Assembly: GCF_001577265.1 (NCBI RefSeq)
Contig: NZ_CP014517.1
Span: forward strand, 3,694,501 to 3,758,500
Length of the DNA stretch: 64,000 nucleotides
Source of the DNA: Variovorax sp. PAMC 28711
Lineage (GTDB): Bacteria > Pseudomonadota > Gammaproteobacteria > Burkholderiales > Burkholderiaceae_C
Reading direction: 5' to 3'
The translations under genes were made by a program, and so were the position numbers. This document shows, piece after piece, positions 9,098 to 17,426 of this stretch. The notes under the pieces were generated by a model that worked only from the letters and a program-made list of their open reading frames with translations, searched no databases and was not told the DNA's origin. Position 1 is the first letter of the stretch, and every line of letters starts with the position of its first letter.

Positions 9098-9526
9098 ATG
9101 AAATCGTGGATGGCGGTGCTCTGTCTGGGTGGTTGCATGGGTGCCCCTGCGCATGCGCAGGGCGAGTGGTTCACGGTGATGGGCGACGCGGCCGATGGGT
9201 CGGTCGACACCGTGCAGGTCGACCCGGTGGCGGTGTCCGTTGAAGGACGGTCTAAGACCATGAACGTGCGGGTGAATCGCGCCGCGTCGCGACTGAACTG
9301 GGACGACGTGCCGTACCGTTCCTTCGAATCGCGTGTGGTCTTCGACTGTCAGGCGCGCCGTGCCGACTATGTGCAGGTGCGCTACTACACGCAGGCGCTG
9401 TGGGGCGGTGAGGCTGCGGTCGAGACAGAATATCGCGGCGATCCGCGACCCATGCTGCTCCGCGACATGGTGCCCAACCCGACCAGCCGGCTGCTGCGCG
9501 CGGCCTGCCCGACAAAGGCCCGCTGA
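9098..9526 (+). CDS. Small secreted protein, surface-adhesin E-like
   Basis: A 142-residue protein with a short signal peptide (MKSWMAVLCLGGCMGAPAHA, cleavage before QGEW). The mature part has a pattern typical of the betaproteobacterial 'surface-adhesin protein E' fold: opening GEWFTVM, a central VDPVAVSVEGRSKTMNVRVN strand pair, YRSFESRVVFDCQARRADYV with a lone cysteine, and a second cysteine near the end (RAACPTKAR) that could pair with it. The ATG at 9098 is preferred because GAGGAAAT lies just upstream and gives a clean leader; an in-frame ATG at 9068 would spoil the leader. Function unknown; assignment to the family is by pattern only. Confidence 0.72.
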   Translation: MKSWMAVLCLGGCMGAPAHAQGEWFTVMGDAADGSVDTVQVDPVAVSVEGRSKTMNVRVNRAASRLNWDDVPYRSFESRVVFDCQARRADYVQVRYYTQALWGGEAAVETEYRGDPRPMLLRDMVPNPTSRLLRAACPTKAR

Positions 9527-9545
9527 ACTGGCGAATCCGCCTTCG

Positions 9546-9578
9546 GCCGGCGCGGCGCAAATGGGCCGCGCAGCCGGC
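9546..9578. terminator. GC-rich hairpin between convergent genes
   Basis: GCCGGCGCGGC (9546-9556) can pair with GCCGC (9565-9569) and GCCGGC (9573-9578), leaving a three-base bulge. It lies between the ends of two convergent genes, as a shared terminator would. There is no clear T-run on either side, so efficiency is uncertain. Confidence 0.35.
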
Positions 9579-9596
9579 GAGAGCCACGGATCGCGG

Positions 9597-10490
9597 TCAC
9601 AGCGGCGCAGCGGGCGCCGCGGCGCCAGCGGTGAAATCCGACCCTGTCAGTGCTTGCACGCTGTAGCCCCGGTTCACGTCCAGCCCGGTGATGTGCCAGT
9701 CGTGCGCGGGCAGCGCGATCGGATGCACCACGCGTTCGAAAGAACGCATCGGCCACATCACGCCGAAGCGGCGCTGGTGGTCGAAGGTGTCGACTTCGGC
9801 GACCGCGCCTTGCGTGTTGCCGAAGCCTTCGAGCGTGAAGCGAATGCGCCGGGTGATGCGGTCGGCGCGGTCCACGCACAGCGCGATGCGGTCCGAGCGC
9901 ACGCGGCCGAGGCCCGGCGACATCCACACCTCGACGACATCGCAGAGCCGCCCGTCGACGCGTTCGGTGCCGGCCAGTGCGGCGGGCAGGTCGCGGTCGA
10001 TGAGCCACAGCGGTCCCAAGAGGAAGAGTCCGTAGCCTTCGGCGACCAACGCCGCGGCTTGCTGCGCAGCCGCGTCGGTACTGCGAATGCCGTTGAACCA
10101 GACGGCGACTTCGCCGAGGTCGTCGGCGGTGCCGCTGCCGCGGCGCCACGTCACCTGCTTGCGCCCCATCGCGCCTGTGTACGCCTGTGCCGAAGCGCCG
10201 ATCTTCGGCATCAGGCGCTCCTGGGAGCTGCCACGGAACCCGGTGTCGGTGACCTCGGGCTGGATGCGGCCGATCAGCGGTCGCCACTGGCCGTCATAGG
10301 CAATGTTGATGTCGGTGAGTCGACGGTAGGCGGCGAGGCCGTGCGCCTCCGCACTCTCGCGCAGGATGCGCGTGGCGTCGGCCTGGCTGGGCGGTGCGGC
10401 CACCAGCGGCAGCGGCGAGCTGCATCCGTTCAGCAAAGGCAGCGCAAGGAGACCTAGCAGCGACCGACGGCTGAGGGAAGGTGATGGCAT
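9597..10490 (-). CDS. Hypothetical lipoprotein
   Basis: A 297-residue protein of unrecognised family. The N-terminus SRRSLLGLLALPLLNGC is a lipoprotein leader with lipobox LNGC at residue ~22, so it should be lipid-anchored in the envelope. The mature region is a predicted beta-rich domain with repeated strand-like segments (ITRRIRFTLEGFGNTQG, FGVMWPMRSFERVV, DWHITGLDVNRGY); tryptophan-bearing strands are frequent. No catalytic motif stands out. It follows the DUF2256 gene on the same strand at a distance of 37 bases. Confidence 0.8.
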   Translation of the reverse strand: MPSPSLSRRSLLGLLALPLLNGCSSPLPLVAAPPSQADATRILRESAEAHGLAAYRRLTDINIAYDGQWRPLIGRIQPEVTDTGFRGSSQERLMPKIGASAQAYTGAMGRKQVTWRRGSGTADDLGEVAVWFNGIRSTDAAAQQAAALVAEGYGLFLLGPLWLIDRDLPAALAGTERVDGRLCDVVEVWMSPGLGRVRSDRIALCVDRADRITRRIRFTLEGFGNTQGAVAEVDTFDHQRRFGVMWPMRSFERVVHPIALPAHDWHITGLDVNRGYSVQALTGSDFTAGAAAPAAPL

Positions 10491-10527
10491 GGTGAATCTC
10501 CTGGTGAGGGCGGTGTAGGGCCACTAT

Positions 10528-10701
10528 TTACGGTTTGCTGTTCTTACTCGTGCTGCGGCAGGCATCCGAGCAGAACTTCACCTCGTCCCAGGTGCGCGCC
10601 CAGCGCTTGCGCCAGGTCATGGGTCGGCCGCAGGCGACGCACGGCTTGCTCGGCAGCGATCGCTTGTTGCCCTTGAACGATGGCGAGTTGGCTGATTTCA
10701 T
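10528..10701 (-). CDS. DUF2256 small zinc-ribbon protein
   Basis: A 57-residue protein too short for many gene finders. The core CVACGRPMTWRKRWARTW followed by KFCSDACR is the DUF2256 signature: two CxxC/CxxxC knuckles that would bind one zinc, separated by the WRKRWAR motif. The ATG at 10701 is the last one before the conserved core. Function unknown; such proteins are often found near cryptochrome/photolyase-like genes, but none is present here. Confidence 0.85.
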   Translation of the reverse strand: MKSANSPSFKGNKRSLPSKPCVACGRPMTWRKRWARTWDEVKFCSDACRSTSKNSKP

Positions 10702-10739
10702 GGAATCCCGACATTGTTCCCGGATGAAGAGCCCCTTGC

Positions 10740-10990
10740 TGCCGTCACGCTTCGGTCGCGTGGAGTTGCCCGCAGGGCGCCTGAGTGAATTTTCAGACGA
10801 GCGCCCGGTGCTCGGGGTGCGCATCGCTCGCGCGTTATGGATGGGCCGGCATGAAGTGACGGTCGGCCAGTTCAAGGCCTTCATCGACGTTTTCGAAGGT
10901 CGCGACCTGCGCTGTCCAACGCCGGAGGGCTCTCCGACATGCGCGTCAATGCGCGCGCCTCGAAAAGGCCCATTCAAACGCTGGAAATAG
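10740..10990 (+). pseudogene. Remnant of a formylglycine-generating/sulfatase-modifying-type gene
   Basis: In the otherwise gene-free gap 10702-11048, the plus strand encodes SDERPVLGVRIARALWMG then [18 protein letters not shown] (about 10790-10905). This matches the N-terminal signature of the FGE-sulfatase/SUMF1 domain (…[21 protein letters not shown]). Nothing of the remaining ~200-residue domain follows, and the frame ends at 10990 after an unrelated basic tail. It lacks a plausible start and ribosome site. I read it as a decayed fragment of a gene once located here. Confidence 0.55.
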
Positions 10991-11048
10991 GCCGTGGCGA
11001 ACCGGCAGCGGGCATCATCCGGCGACCCGATTTCAGCCTAGGAACACC

Positions 11049-11828
11049 GTGCAAAGCCTTCAAGCCCTTTTCTCCGACCCGACTGCCTGGGCGGCGCTGG
11101 TCGCCCTGGTGATCATGGAGGTCGTGCTCGGCATCGACAACCTGATCTTCATCTCGATCCTGTCCAACAAGCTGCCCGAGCACCAACGCATGCGGGCACG
11201 CCGCATCGGTATCGGCCTCGCACTGGTGATGCGGCTCGCGTTGCTGTCGATGATCGCGTGGCTGGTCGGGCTGACGGCGCCTGTCTTCGATCTCGGCCTG
11301 AAGGGCGCGCTGGATGCCAACGGCACCCCCAGCTTCGAAACGCAGTTCTCGTGGCGTGACCTGATCCTGATCGCCGGCGGCCTGTTCCTGATCTGGAAAG
11401 CCACGAAGGAAATCCACCATCACGTCGACCCGACACCGGCCACCGGAGCGGGTGGTGCCGCCGGTGCCGCGGCCATCGCTTTCTCGTCGGTCCTCGTGCA
11501 GATCGTGCTGCTCGACATGGTGTTCTCGGTGGACTCGATCCTGACCGCCGTGGGCATGACCGACAACCTGGCCGTGATGGTCATCGCGGTGATCACCGCC
11601 GTCGCCGTCATGCTGATCGCAGCCGAGCCGCTGGCCAATTTCATCAACCACAACCCGACCGTCGTGATGCTGGCGCTCGGGTTCCTGCTGATGATCGGTG
11701 CCGTGCTGATCGCGGACGGTTTCGGCGTTCATGTGCCCAAGGGCTACATCTATGCCGCGATGGCCTTCTCCACGCTGGTCGAAGTGCTCAACATGCTGTC
11801 GCGGCGCTCGAAGGGTCGAGCGGCCTGA
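11049..11828 (+). CDS. TerC family integral membrane protein
   Basis: A 259-residue multi-pass protein of the TerC/YgdQ group, implicated by family studies in metal-ion (manganese) export or tellurite resistance. The diagnostic first motif is [20 protein letters not shown]. The duplicated second motif [20 protein letters not shown] carries the paired acidic residue. About seven hydrophobic segments are visible, ending in [14 protein letters not shown]. Start is GTG at 11049. Its stop is followed at once by a strong inverted repeat shared with the convergent autotransporter gene. Confidence 0.92.
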   Translation: MQSLQALFSDPTAWAALVALVIMEVVLGIDNLIFISILSNKLPEHQRMRARRIGIGLALVMRLALLSMIAWLVGLTAPVFDLGLKGALDANGTPSFETQFSWRDLILIAGGLFLIWKATKEIHHHVDPTPATGAGGAAGAAAIAFSSVLVQIVLLDMVFSVDSILTAVGMTDNLAVMVIAVITAVAVMLIAAEPLANFINHNPTVVMLALGFLLMIGAVLIADGFGVHVPKGYIYAAMAFSTLVEVLNMLSRRSKGRAA

Positions 11829-11832
11829 CAGC

Positions 11833-11863
11833 CTGAATGCCCGGTAAACGGCCGGGCATTCAG
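11833..11863. terminator. Bidirectional terminator-like hairpin between terC-family gene and autotransporter
   Basis: CTGAATGCCCGG (11833-11844) and CCGGGCATTCAG (11852-11863) form a perfect 12-base-pair stem with a seven-base loop, placed exactly between two convergent stop codons (11828 and 11872). There is no T-run, so it may act as a transcript-end stabiliser rather than a classic intrinsic terminator. Confidence 0.6.
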
Positions 11864-11871
11864 TGGCTGGC

Positions 11872-14800
11872 TTACCAGCGGGCCTTGAGGCCCAGCGAGC
11901 CTTGCAGGCCGCTCTTGACCCGCGCGTCGCCGCCCATCGCGAAGAGCCGGCCGATTTCGCCGTAGACGCCCCACGTCGGGTTGAGGGCCAGCGTCGCGCC
12001 GGCGGCCACTTCGCCCCAGCTGCCACCGGTGCGCGTTGCGATGTCGGTGGTGCCGGCCGGGCCGACGAAGCGCGAGATGTCGGTGCCGCTGGAAGCGCGG
12101 TACAGGTTGACGCGGCCGTACGGCTGCAGCGCGCCGAGCGAGGTGCTCATCTCGCCCTTCACACGCACGCCTGCACGCGCGATCCAGCCGTTGTCGGGGT
12201 TCTGCTGGACGCGGGCGCCCGAGATGAACACGTCGTCGAGGTCGACGCGCTGGTGCATCAGCTGCAGTTGCGGCTCGATCGTCCAGCCCTGGCCCAGCGC
12301 GAACGCCTGGCCGACCTCGATCGACGCCAGCAGGCTGTCGCCCTTGCCGGTGACCTGGGCGTTGCCTTGCGGGCGCAGCGTGTAGCGGTGATCGCCGCCC
12401 TGCAGCACGGCGTCGGCATAGAAGCCGTTGCCGTTCATCCAGGTGGCGTACGCGCCGAGATAGCGCGCGCGCAGGTCGTTGCTGCCCACGTTGCCGCGCA
12501 CGCCATTGGCGAAGCCGCTGGTCTGCACGTCGCCGTCGAGCTGGCCGACGTAGACGCCGGCGTGCCAGTGGGCGTCGGCGTACAGGTCGGTGCCGACCTG
12601 GAAGCCGTCGACACGGCCCTTGCTCGCGGGCGACACGGTGCCTTGCTGGCGCACGTCGATGTCGGTGGAAATCACGCGGCCCCACGCATTGCGCGAACCA
12701 TTGGCGGCCGGGGTGCCGGCGCCGGCCACGGGCTCATCGCCGATGCGCTGGTGCAGGTTGCCGAGCATCGCGAGGTCGGCCTGGCGAAGCTGCTGTGGCA
12801 ACGCGGCGAACAGCGGAACTTCCGTGCGGTACGTCGGCGTGGTGATCTGCGGGAAGGCGCCGCCAGGGGTCGAGCCGGGCACGCCCGGAATAGCGGGCGT
12901 GCCGGGAGTCACAGGCGTGGTGGGCGTGACCGCGCCGGTGTCCGAGCGCAGGAACCAGCTCTGGTCGGCGCCGTGCAGCGTGTACGCGAAAGCGCCGGCG
13001 TCGACGTGGCCGTTGGCCAGCGCGAAGGCGGTTGGCGTCGAGGTGGCGCCGTTGCGCGCCGCCACCACTTCGATGCCGTTGCCCGTGGTCTGCGCACCCA
13101 GGCCGCCGAGGTTGGTGATCTGGATCGTGGTGTTGCCGCTGGCGCTGCCGCCGTTGAGCAGCAGGCGGTCGGTCGCGCTGCCGTTGCCGCCCAGCGCCGT
13201 GCCCAGACGCAGCACGCCGCCGTTACCGACGTAGGCGCCGTTCACGGTCAATGTGGTGCCCGGTGCGCCGCTCAGCAGCGACACGGTGCCCGCGTTGGTC
13301 AGCGAGGCGACGGTCTGGTTGAAGCCGCCGAGGTCGAGCGTGGCGCCGGTCGCGACCGTGTGCGCCGATGCGGCGCTCAGCGTGTTGACCGCCCCGGCAC
13401 GCAGCGTGCCCTGGCCGACATTGGTGGCGCCGGTGTAGGTGTTGGCGGCGGTCAGCACGAGCGCGCCGGCGCCGATCTTGGTGAGCGAGCCGCTGCCGTC
13501 GATGGCACCGGCGAGCGTGCCGTTGAAGGCGCCGGTGTCGACCGTGGGCTGGCCGCTTCCGAGCTGAACCGCGTTCGCGATCCGCAGGTTGTCGGCCGAC
13601 AGCCGCAGCGTGCCGTCGTTCAGCGTGAGCTTGCCGGCGGCGTCGCCCAGGTTGGCGTTGTCGGTCAGCGCGAGCACGCCGCCGTCGACCGTCCAGGGCG
13701 TGACGGCCGATTGCCTGCCGGACAGCGTCCACACGCTGGTTCCGCGCTTGTTGAAGCGATCGAAGCCCTGGTAGTCCGCGCCGATGGTCGCGACGTTGAA
13801 GCTGTCCGTGGTCGCGTCGCCGCCGAGTGCCAGCGTGTTGCCGGTGTTGCCCGGCGCCACGACGACCTTGCCGTCGAACACAGCGCCCGAGCGCAGTTCG
13901 AGCGTGTTGCCACCGCCCTGGAACTGCACGGCATTGGCGCGCGCCGCGTTGCTGTCGAGGCCGCCCGCGATGCGGCCGGCGTTGACCACCGTGGTGCCGC
14001 CGTTGGCCGAACCTGTGACGCCCACGCCGCCCGCTGCGGAGGTGCCGACACCCCGTGCGCCGGCGTTGCCGCCGGTCACCGTGCCGCTGTTGACCAGCGT
14101 GGCGCCGGTGTCCAGCAGGACGACCCCGCTGCCGCCACGGCCCGCCGCTGAGACGGTTTCAAGGCCGACGACGATGCCGCCAGCGCCGCCAGCGCCGCCA
14201 ATCACCCGACCGGTCGTGCTGCTGGTCACCGTGGCCGTGCCGCTCACCACGATGCCGTTGCCGCCGTTGCCGCCCACCGTGGCGGCGCCACCGTCACCGC
14301 CTTGCGCCAATCCGGCATTGGTAATCTGGCCGCCGTTGCTGCGCACCGCGTCGCCGCCCTGACCGCCTCGGCCGATGTCAGGGAGGGAGGCAAAGGTTCC
14401 ACCGGCGCCGCCTGCGCCGCCCCTCAACACACCATTGGCGCCGTTCGCGAGCGTGCCGCCCTTGTAAAGAAAGACGCCAGTGCCTCCTTCGCCGCCCGCA
14501 TAGCCGTCGCCGCCCGCACCGGCCACGATGCGACCGGTGGCGTTGGCGATGCTGCCGCCGTTCACCAGCACCAGCCCGGCACCGCCCCCGCCGCCGCCAT
14601 CGATCGGCGATCCGCCGCCGGCGCCGCCCGTCACGGTCTGACCGTTGGTGTCGATCACGGCGCCGACCGCTGTCAGGACCAACGCGCCACCGCCGCCGCC
14701 GCCGCCGCCCGCGTAGCCGAGCACGGGACGGGATTCGCCACCGGCCGTGCCGTTGACGGCAGCGCCCAGCGTGGTCGATGTCGCCCCGCTTTCGCTGCCT

Positions 14801-15264
14801 GCACCGCCATCGCCGCCAGCGGTCCCGTTCGCCACGCCAAGCGCGCCACCGCCGCCACCGCCGCCGCCTGCGCTGAGGTCGGAGCTGCCCGGTGCGCCCG
14901 CCGGCGCGCCCAGGCCGCTGGTGATGCGGCTGTCACCGCCATTCACGCCGGCTTGTGCTGGCGCGCTTTCCCGCGCGCCAGCACCGCCGCTGCCGCCGAT
15001 GCCGGAATTGGGGTCATCCTTATAGCCACCGCCACCGCCGCCACCACCGCCGGCGAGTCCGGCGAGGCCGCCTTGCCCTTCAGTGATGGCCGCCTTGCTG
15101 CCCGAACCGCCGCCGAAGGTAAGGGTCGTTTGTGCGTTGGCGTGGGCCGACAAGGCCGAAATCGCGACAAGAGATGCAAGCGCTACCGCACGACGCGCGA
15201 AAGAGGCCGATGCAGATTGATTGGCGGAAGGAATGGAAGAAGGGAGACGGGTGGAAGACGACAC
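11872..15264 (-). CDS. Autotransporter outer membrane beta-barrel protein with glycine-rich passenger
   Basis: A type V secreted protein of about 1130 residues. Order: long leader ending in SLVAISALSAHANA; an extremely glycine-rich passenger head (runs of up to nine Gly, e.g. after GQGGLAGLAGG); a repetitive beta-helix region; an autotransporter-associated repeat (GSLTKIGAGALVLTAANTYT); a proline/threonine linker (TPTTPVTPGTPAIPGVPG); and a ~290-residue C-terminal beta-barrel from about NAWGRVISTDIDVRQQG, ending LGLKARW with the terminal aromatic required for outer-membrane insertion. GTG at 15264 is preferred because it gives a 44-residue leader. An in-frame ATG at 15363 would add 33 residues, across a stretch rich in A+T that looks like promoter. 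Likely a surface adhesin. Confidence 0.88.
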   Translation of the reverse strand: MSSSTRLPSSIPSANQSASASFARRAVALASLVAISALSAHANAQTTLTFGGGSGSKAAITEGQGGLAGLAGGGGGGGGGYKDDPNSGIGGSGGAGARESAPAQAGVNGGDSRITSGLGAPAGAPGSSDLSAGGGGGGGGALGVANGTAGGDGGAGSESGATSTTLGAAVNGTAGGESRPVLGYAGGGGGGGGALVLTAVGAVIDTNGQTVTGGAGGGSPIDGGGGGGAGLVLVNGGSIANATGRIVAGAGGDGYAGGEGGTGVFLYKGGTLANGANGVLRGGAGGAGGTFASLPDIGRGGQGGDAVRSNGGQITNAGLAQGGDGGAATVGGNGGNGIVVSGTATVTSSTTGRVIGGAGGAGGIVVGLETVSAAGRGGSGVVLLDTGATLVNSGTVTGGNAGARGVGTSAAGGVGVTGSANGGTTVVNAGRIAGGLDSNAARANAVQFQGGGNTLELRSGAVFDGKVVVAPGNTGNTLALGGDATTDSFNVATIGADYQGFDRFNKRGTSVWTLSGRQSAVTPWTVDGGVLALTDNANLGDAAGKLTLNDGTLRLSADNLRIANAVQLGSGQPTVDTGAFNGTLAGAIDGSGSLTKIGAGALVLTAANTYTGATNVGQGTLRAGAVNTLSAASAHTVATGATLDLGGFNQTVASLTNAGTVSLLSGAPGTTLTVNGAYVGNGGVLRLGTALGGNGSATDRLLLNGGSASGNTTIQITNLGGLGAQTTGNGIEVVAARNGATSTPTAFALANGHVDAGAFAYTLHGADQSWFLRSDTGAVTPTTPVTPGTPAIPGVPGSTPGGAFPQITTPTYRTEVPLFAALPQQLRQADLAMLGNLHQRIGDEPVAGAGTPAANGSRNAWGRVISTDIDVRQQGTVSPASKGRVDGFQVGTDLYADAHWHAGVYVGQLDGDVQTSGFANGVRGNVGSNDLRARYLGAYATWMNGNGFYADAVLQGGDHRYTLRPQGNAQVTGKGDSLLASIEVGQAFALGQGWTIEPQLQLMHQRVDLDDVFISGARVQQNPDNGWIARAGVRVKGEMSTSLGALQPYGRVNLYRASSGTDISRFVGPAGTTDIATRTGGSWGEVAAGATLALNPTWGVYGEIGRLFAMGGDARVKSGLQGSLGLKARW

Positions 15265-15508
15265 GGCGATTGAGTTTCTGAAGAAGGGGAAGCGACGTTG
15301 GAGGATCGCTGTAATGCACCGAAATGGGGCGGAAAATGACAATACTAAAACATTACTACTCATCTTGCCGTGGAGTATGGGTACTTTAGACGTAAGACAA
15401 CACCACGCCGGGTCGTTTGTGCACCGGGGTCGCCAACCGATCGAACCGCTGGACAGGGTGGTCTGCGTCTTGCGCGAAGCGCCGGGACTGCTGGTACAAG
15501 CGTCCCGT

Positions 15509-17407
15509 ATGAATGTTCCGACCGTCGACACCCGCATCGTTCTCGGCCGGATCGTGCCGTTGACCTGTGCGCTCGCGCTGCTGCATTTCGGGCAGGACTT
15601 CCTGAAGCCGATCGCCGTCGCTGCGATCCTGAGCCTGGTCATCACGCCGCTGGCGCGCAAGCTCGCTGCGAGTGGCCTGGGCCGAACGGTCTCCACGCTG
15701 GTGTCGGTGCTCCTCGTCGGCGCGGTGGTGGTGTGGATCAGCGCGGTGCTGGCCATCCAGCTGGTGGCCGTGGCCGCGGATCTGCCGCAGTACAAGGCGG
15801 CCATCGCCACCAAGGTCGAGTCGATCCGGGCGTCAACGCTCAGACCCTTCGAGCAGATCGAGGCCGAACTCAAAGGCGTGCTTCCGCAGGGTCCGAGCAC
15901 CGCCCGATCGGCCGACCGGCAACTGCCTGCGGCCGAAGCCGTCGAGACGCTCATGGCCGTGCAGATCCACCAGGTGCCGCAATCCGCCGGCGACATGGTT
16001 TCCAAGCTCGTCTCTGCGCTGTGGGGCCCGTTGGGCGAGGCCGGCATCGTGTTCGTGTTGCTCGTTTTCATCCTGATGGAGCGGGAGTCGCTGAGCGATC
16101 GCGTCATTCGGCTGGTCGGCGAGGCGGAACTCGGCGTCACGGTGCAGACGCTCACCGAAGCTGCAGAAGGCGTGTCGAAGTTCTTTTTGTCGCAGGCGCT
16201 CGTGAACACGACCTTCGGCCTGGTCGTCGCGCTCGGCATGTGGGCGCTTGGCGTGCCGCATGCCGCGCTGTGGGGCGTGGTCAGTGCGTTGCTGCGATTC
16301 ATTCCGTACGTCGGCGTCTTCGGCGCCGCGGCCTTGATCGGGGTTTTCAGCGCCGCGGTCGATCCGGGCTGGTCGCTCGTGATCTGGAGTCTCGGGCTCT
16401 TCCTCGCGCTGGAGTTGCTGGTCGCCCACGTCGTCGAGCCGCAGGTGTACGGGCACAGCACCGGACTCGCACCGCTGGCGGTGATCGTGTCGGCCTTGTT
16501 CTGGGGCGCGATGTGGGGGCCGGTGGGCTTGCTGCTCTCCACGCCGCTCACGCTGTGCCTCGTCGTGATCGGCCGTCACGTCCGCGCGCTGGAGCCGCTG
16601 ACCATTCTTCTGAGCGAAGCGCCGGGCCTCACGGCGGGGCAGCGCTTCTATCAGCGGGCGCTCTCCGGCAACTCCGAAGCGATCTTGCGCGATGCGCGCC
16701 TCTATTTGCGGCGCGGCAGCTTCGCGAAATACTGCGATCACGTGCTGCTGCCGGGGCTGGCGCTCAGTGCGGCCGATTTCAGTGTCGGCCGGATCGACGG
16801 CCCTCAGCGCGAGCGGGTCCAGGCCAACATCGTCCGGTTGGCGGAATCGCTGTCGGCGACGCAGCCCGAGCGCCGTGCGAGCCGGCGCCGGCCACCGGTG
16901 TCGCTGGTGGACGCCAACATCGGCGCGCATCTGCGCAAGATGCGCGAAGCGCGCATGGGCAAATGGCAGGGCCGGCTGGACGTGCCTTCACGGTCGATCG
17001 TGTTGTGCCTGGGCTTCGGCACCGAACGCGACGAGCTTCTGATGGAGCTCACGGTGCGCGCCCTGCGCGAGAACGGCGTCGATGCGCGCAGCGTGTCGCT
17101 CGACGATCCGCAAGACCCGGCCGCGGCTGACAAGTCGATCCTGGTGGGCACTGCATTTCTCGTGTATCCGCAGCAGGAAGCGATCGATCAGTGGTGCGCC
17201 ATCGCGACCGAGTTGCGCGCCGCGCTTCCCCAGGCGATCCTCGCCACCATCAAGCTTCGCCTGTTCAGGGACGACGTGGGCGACGAAGAGCGTGTGAAGC
17301 AGCACGTCGATCTGGTCGTGCGCTCCTATGCAGAGGCCGAAGCCTTCGTCCTGCAGGGCAATGCGCCCGATGGGCAGCCGGGGGCCGCGATCGCAGCAGC
17401 GGGTTGA
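15509..17407 (+). CDS. AI-2E family transporter with C-terminal cytosolic extension
   Basis: A 632-residue protein. The first ~360 residues are the AI-2E/PerM permease domain: paired hydrophobic helices at the start (IVPLTCALALLHFGQDFLKP), a soluble amphipathic middle, then VVSALLRFIPYVGVFGAA and ELLVAHVVEPQVYGHSTGL, which are family-typical. PerM proteins are mostly under 400 residues; here about 260 more follow. Its last ~150 residues have alternating strand/helix character (RSIVLCLGFGTERDELLMEL, KSILVGTAFLVYP), like a small Rossmann or B12-binding-type fold. ATG 15509 is chosen as the first start before the conserved N-terminus. Substrate unknown. Convergent with the M48 protease gene. Confidence 0.86.
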   Translation: MNVPTVDTRIVLGRIVPLTCALALLHFGQDFLKPIAVAAILSLVITPLARKLAASGLGRTVSTLVSVLLVGAVVVWISAVLAIQLVAVAADLPQYKAAIATKVESIRASTLRPFEQIEAELKGVLPQGPSTARSADRQLPAAEAVETLMAVQIHQVPQSAGDMVSKLVSALWGPLGEAGIVFVLLVFILMERESLSDRVIRLVGEAELGVTVQTLTEAAEGVSKFFLSQALVNTTFGLVVALGMWALGVPHAALWGVVSALLRFIPYVGVFGAAALIGVFSAAVDPGWSLVIWSLGLFLALELLVAHVVEPQVYGHSTGLAPLAVIVSALFWGAMWGPVGLLLSTPLTLCLVVIGRHVRALEPLTILLSEAPGLTAGQRFYQRALSGNSEAILRDARLYLRRGSFAKYCDHVLLPGLALSAADFSVGRIDGPQRERVQANIVRLAESLSATQPERRASRRRPPVSLVDANIGAHLRKMREARMGKWQGRLDVPSRSIVLCLGFGTERDELLMELTVRALRENGVDARSVSLDDPQDPAAADKSILVGTAFLVYPQQEAIDQWCAIATELRAALPQAILATIKLRLFRDDVGDEERVKQHVDLVVRSYAEAEAFVLQGNAPDGQPGAAIAAAG

Positions 17408-17426
17408 AGGCTGCTGCTGGCGGTCG

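Noticed and set aside
13000..14900. Tandem repeats in the autotransporter as a CRISPR or satellite array
   Set aside because: The repetition is at protein level (Gly-rich and beta-helix repeats) with variable DNA spacing; there are no constant direct repeats with unique spacers.
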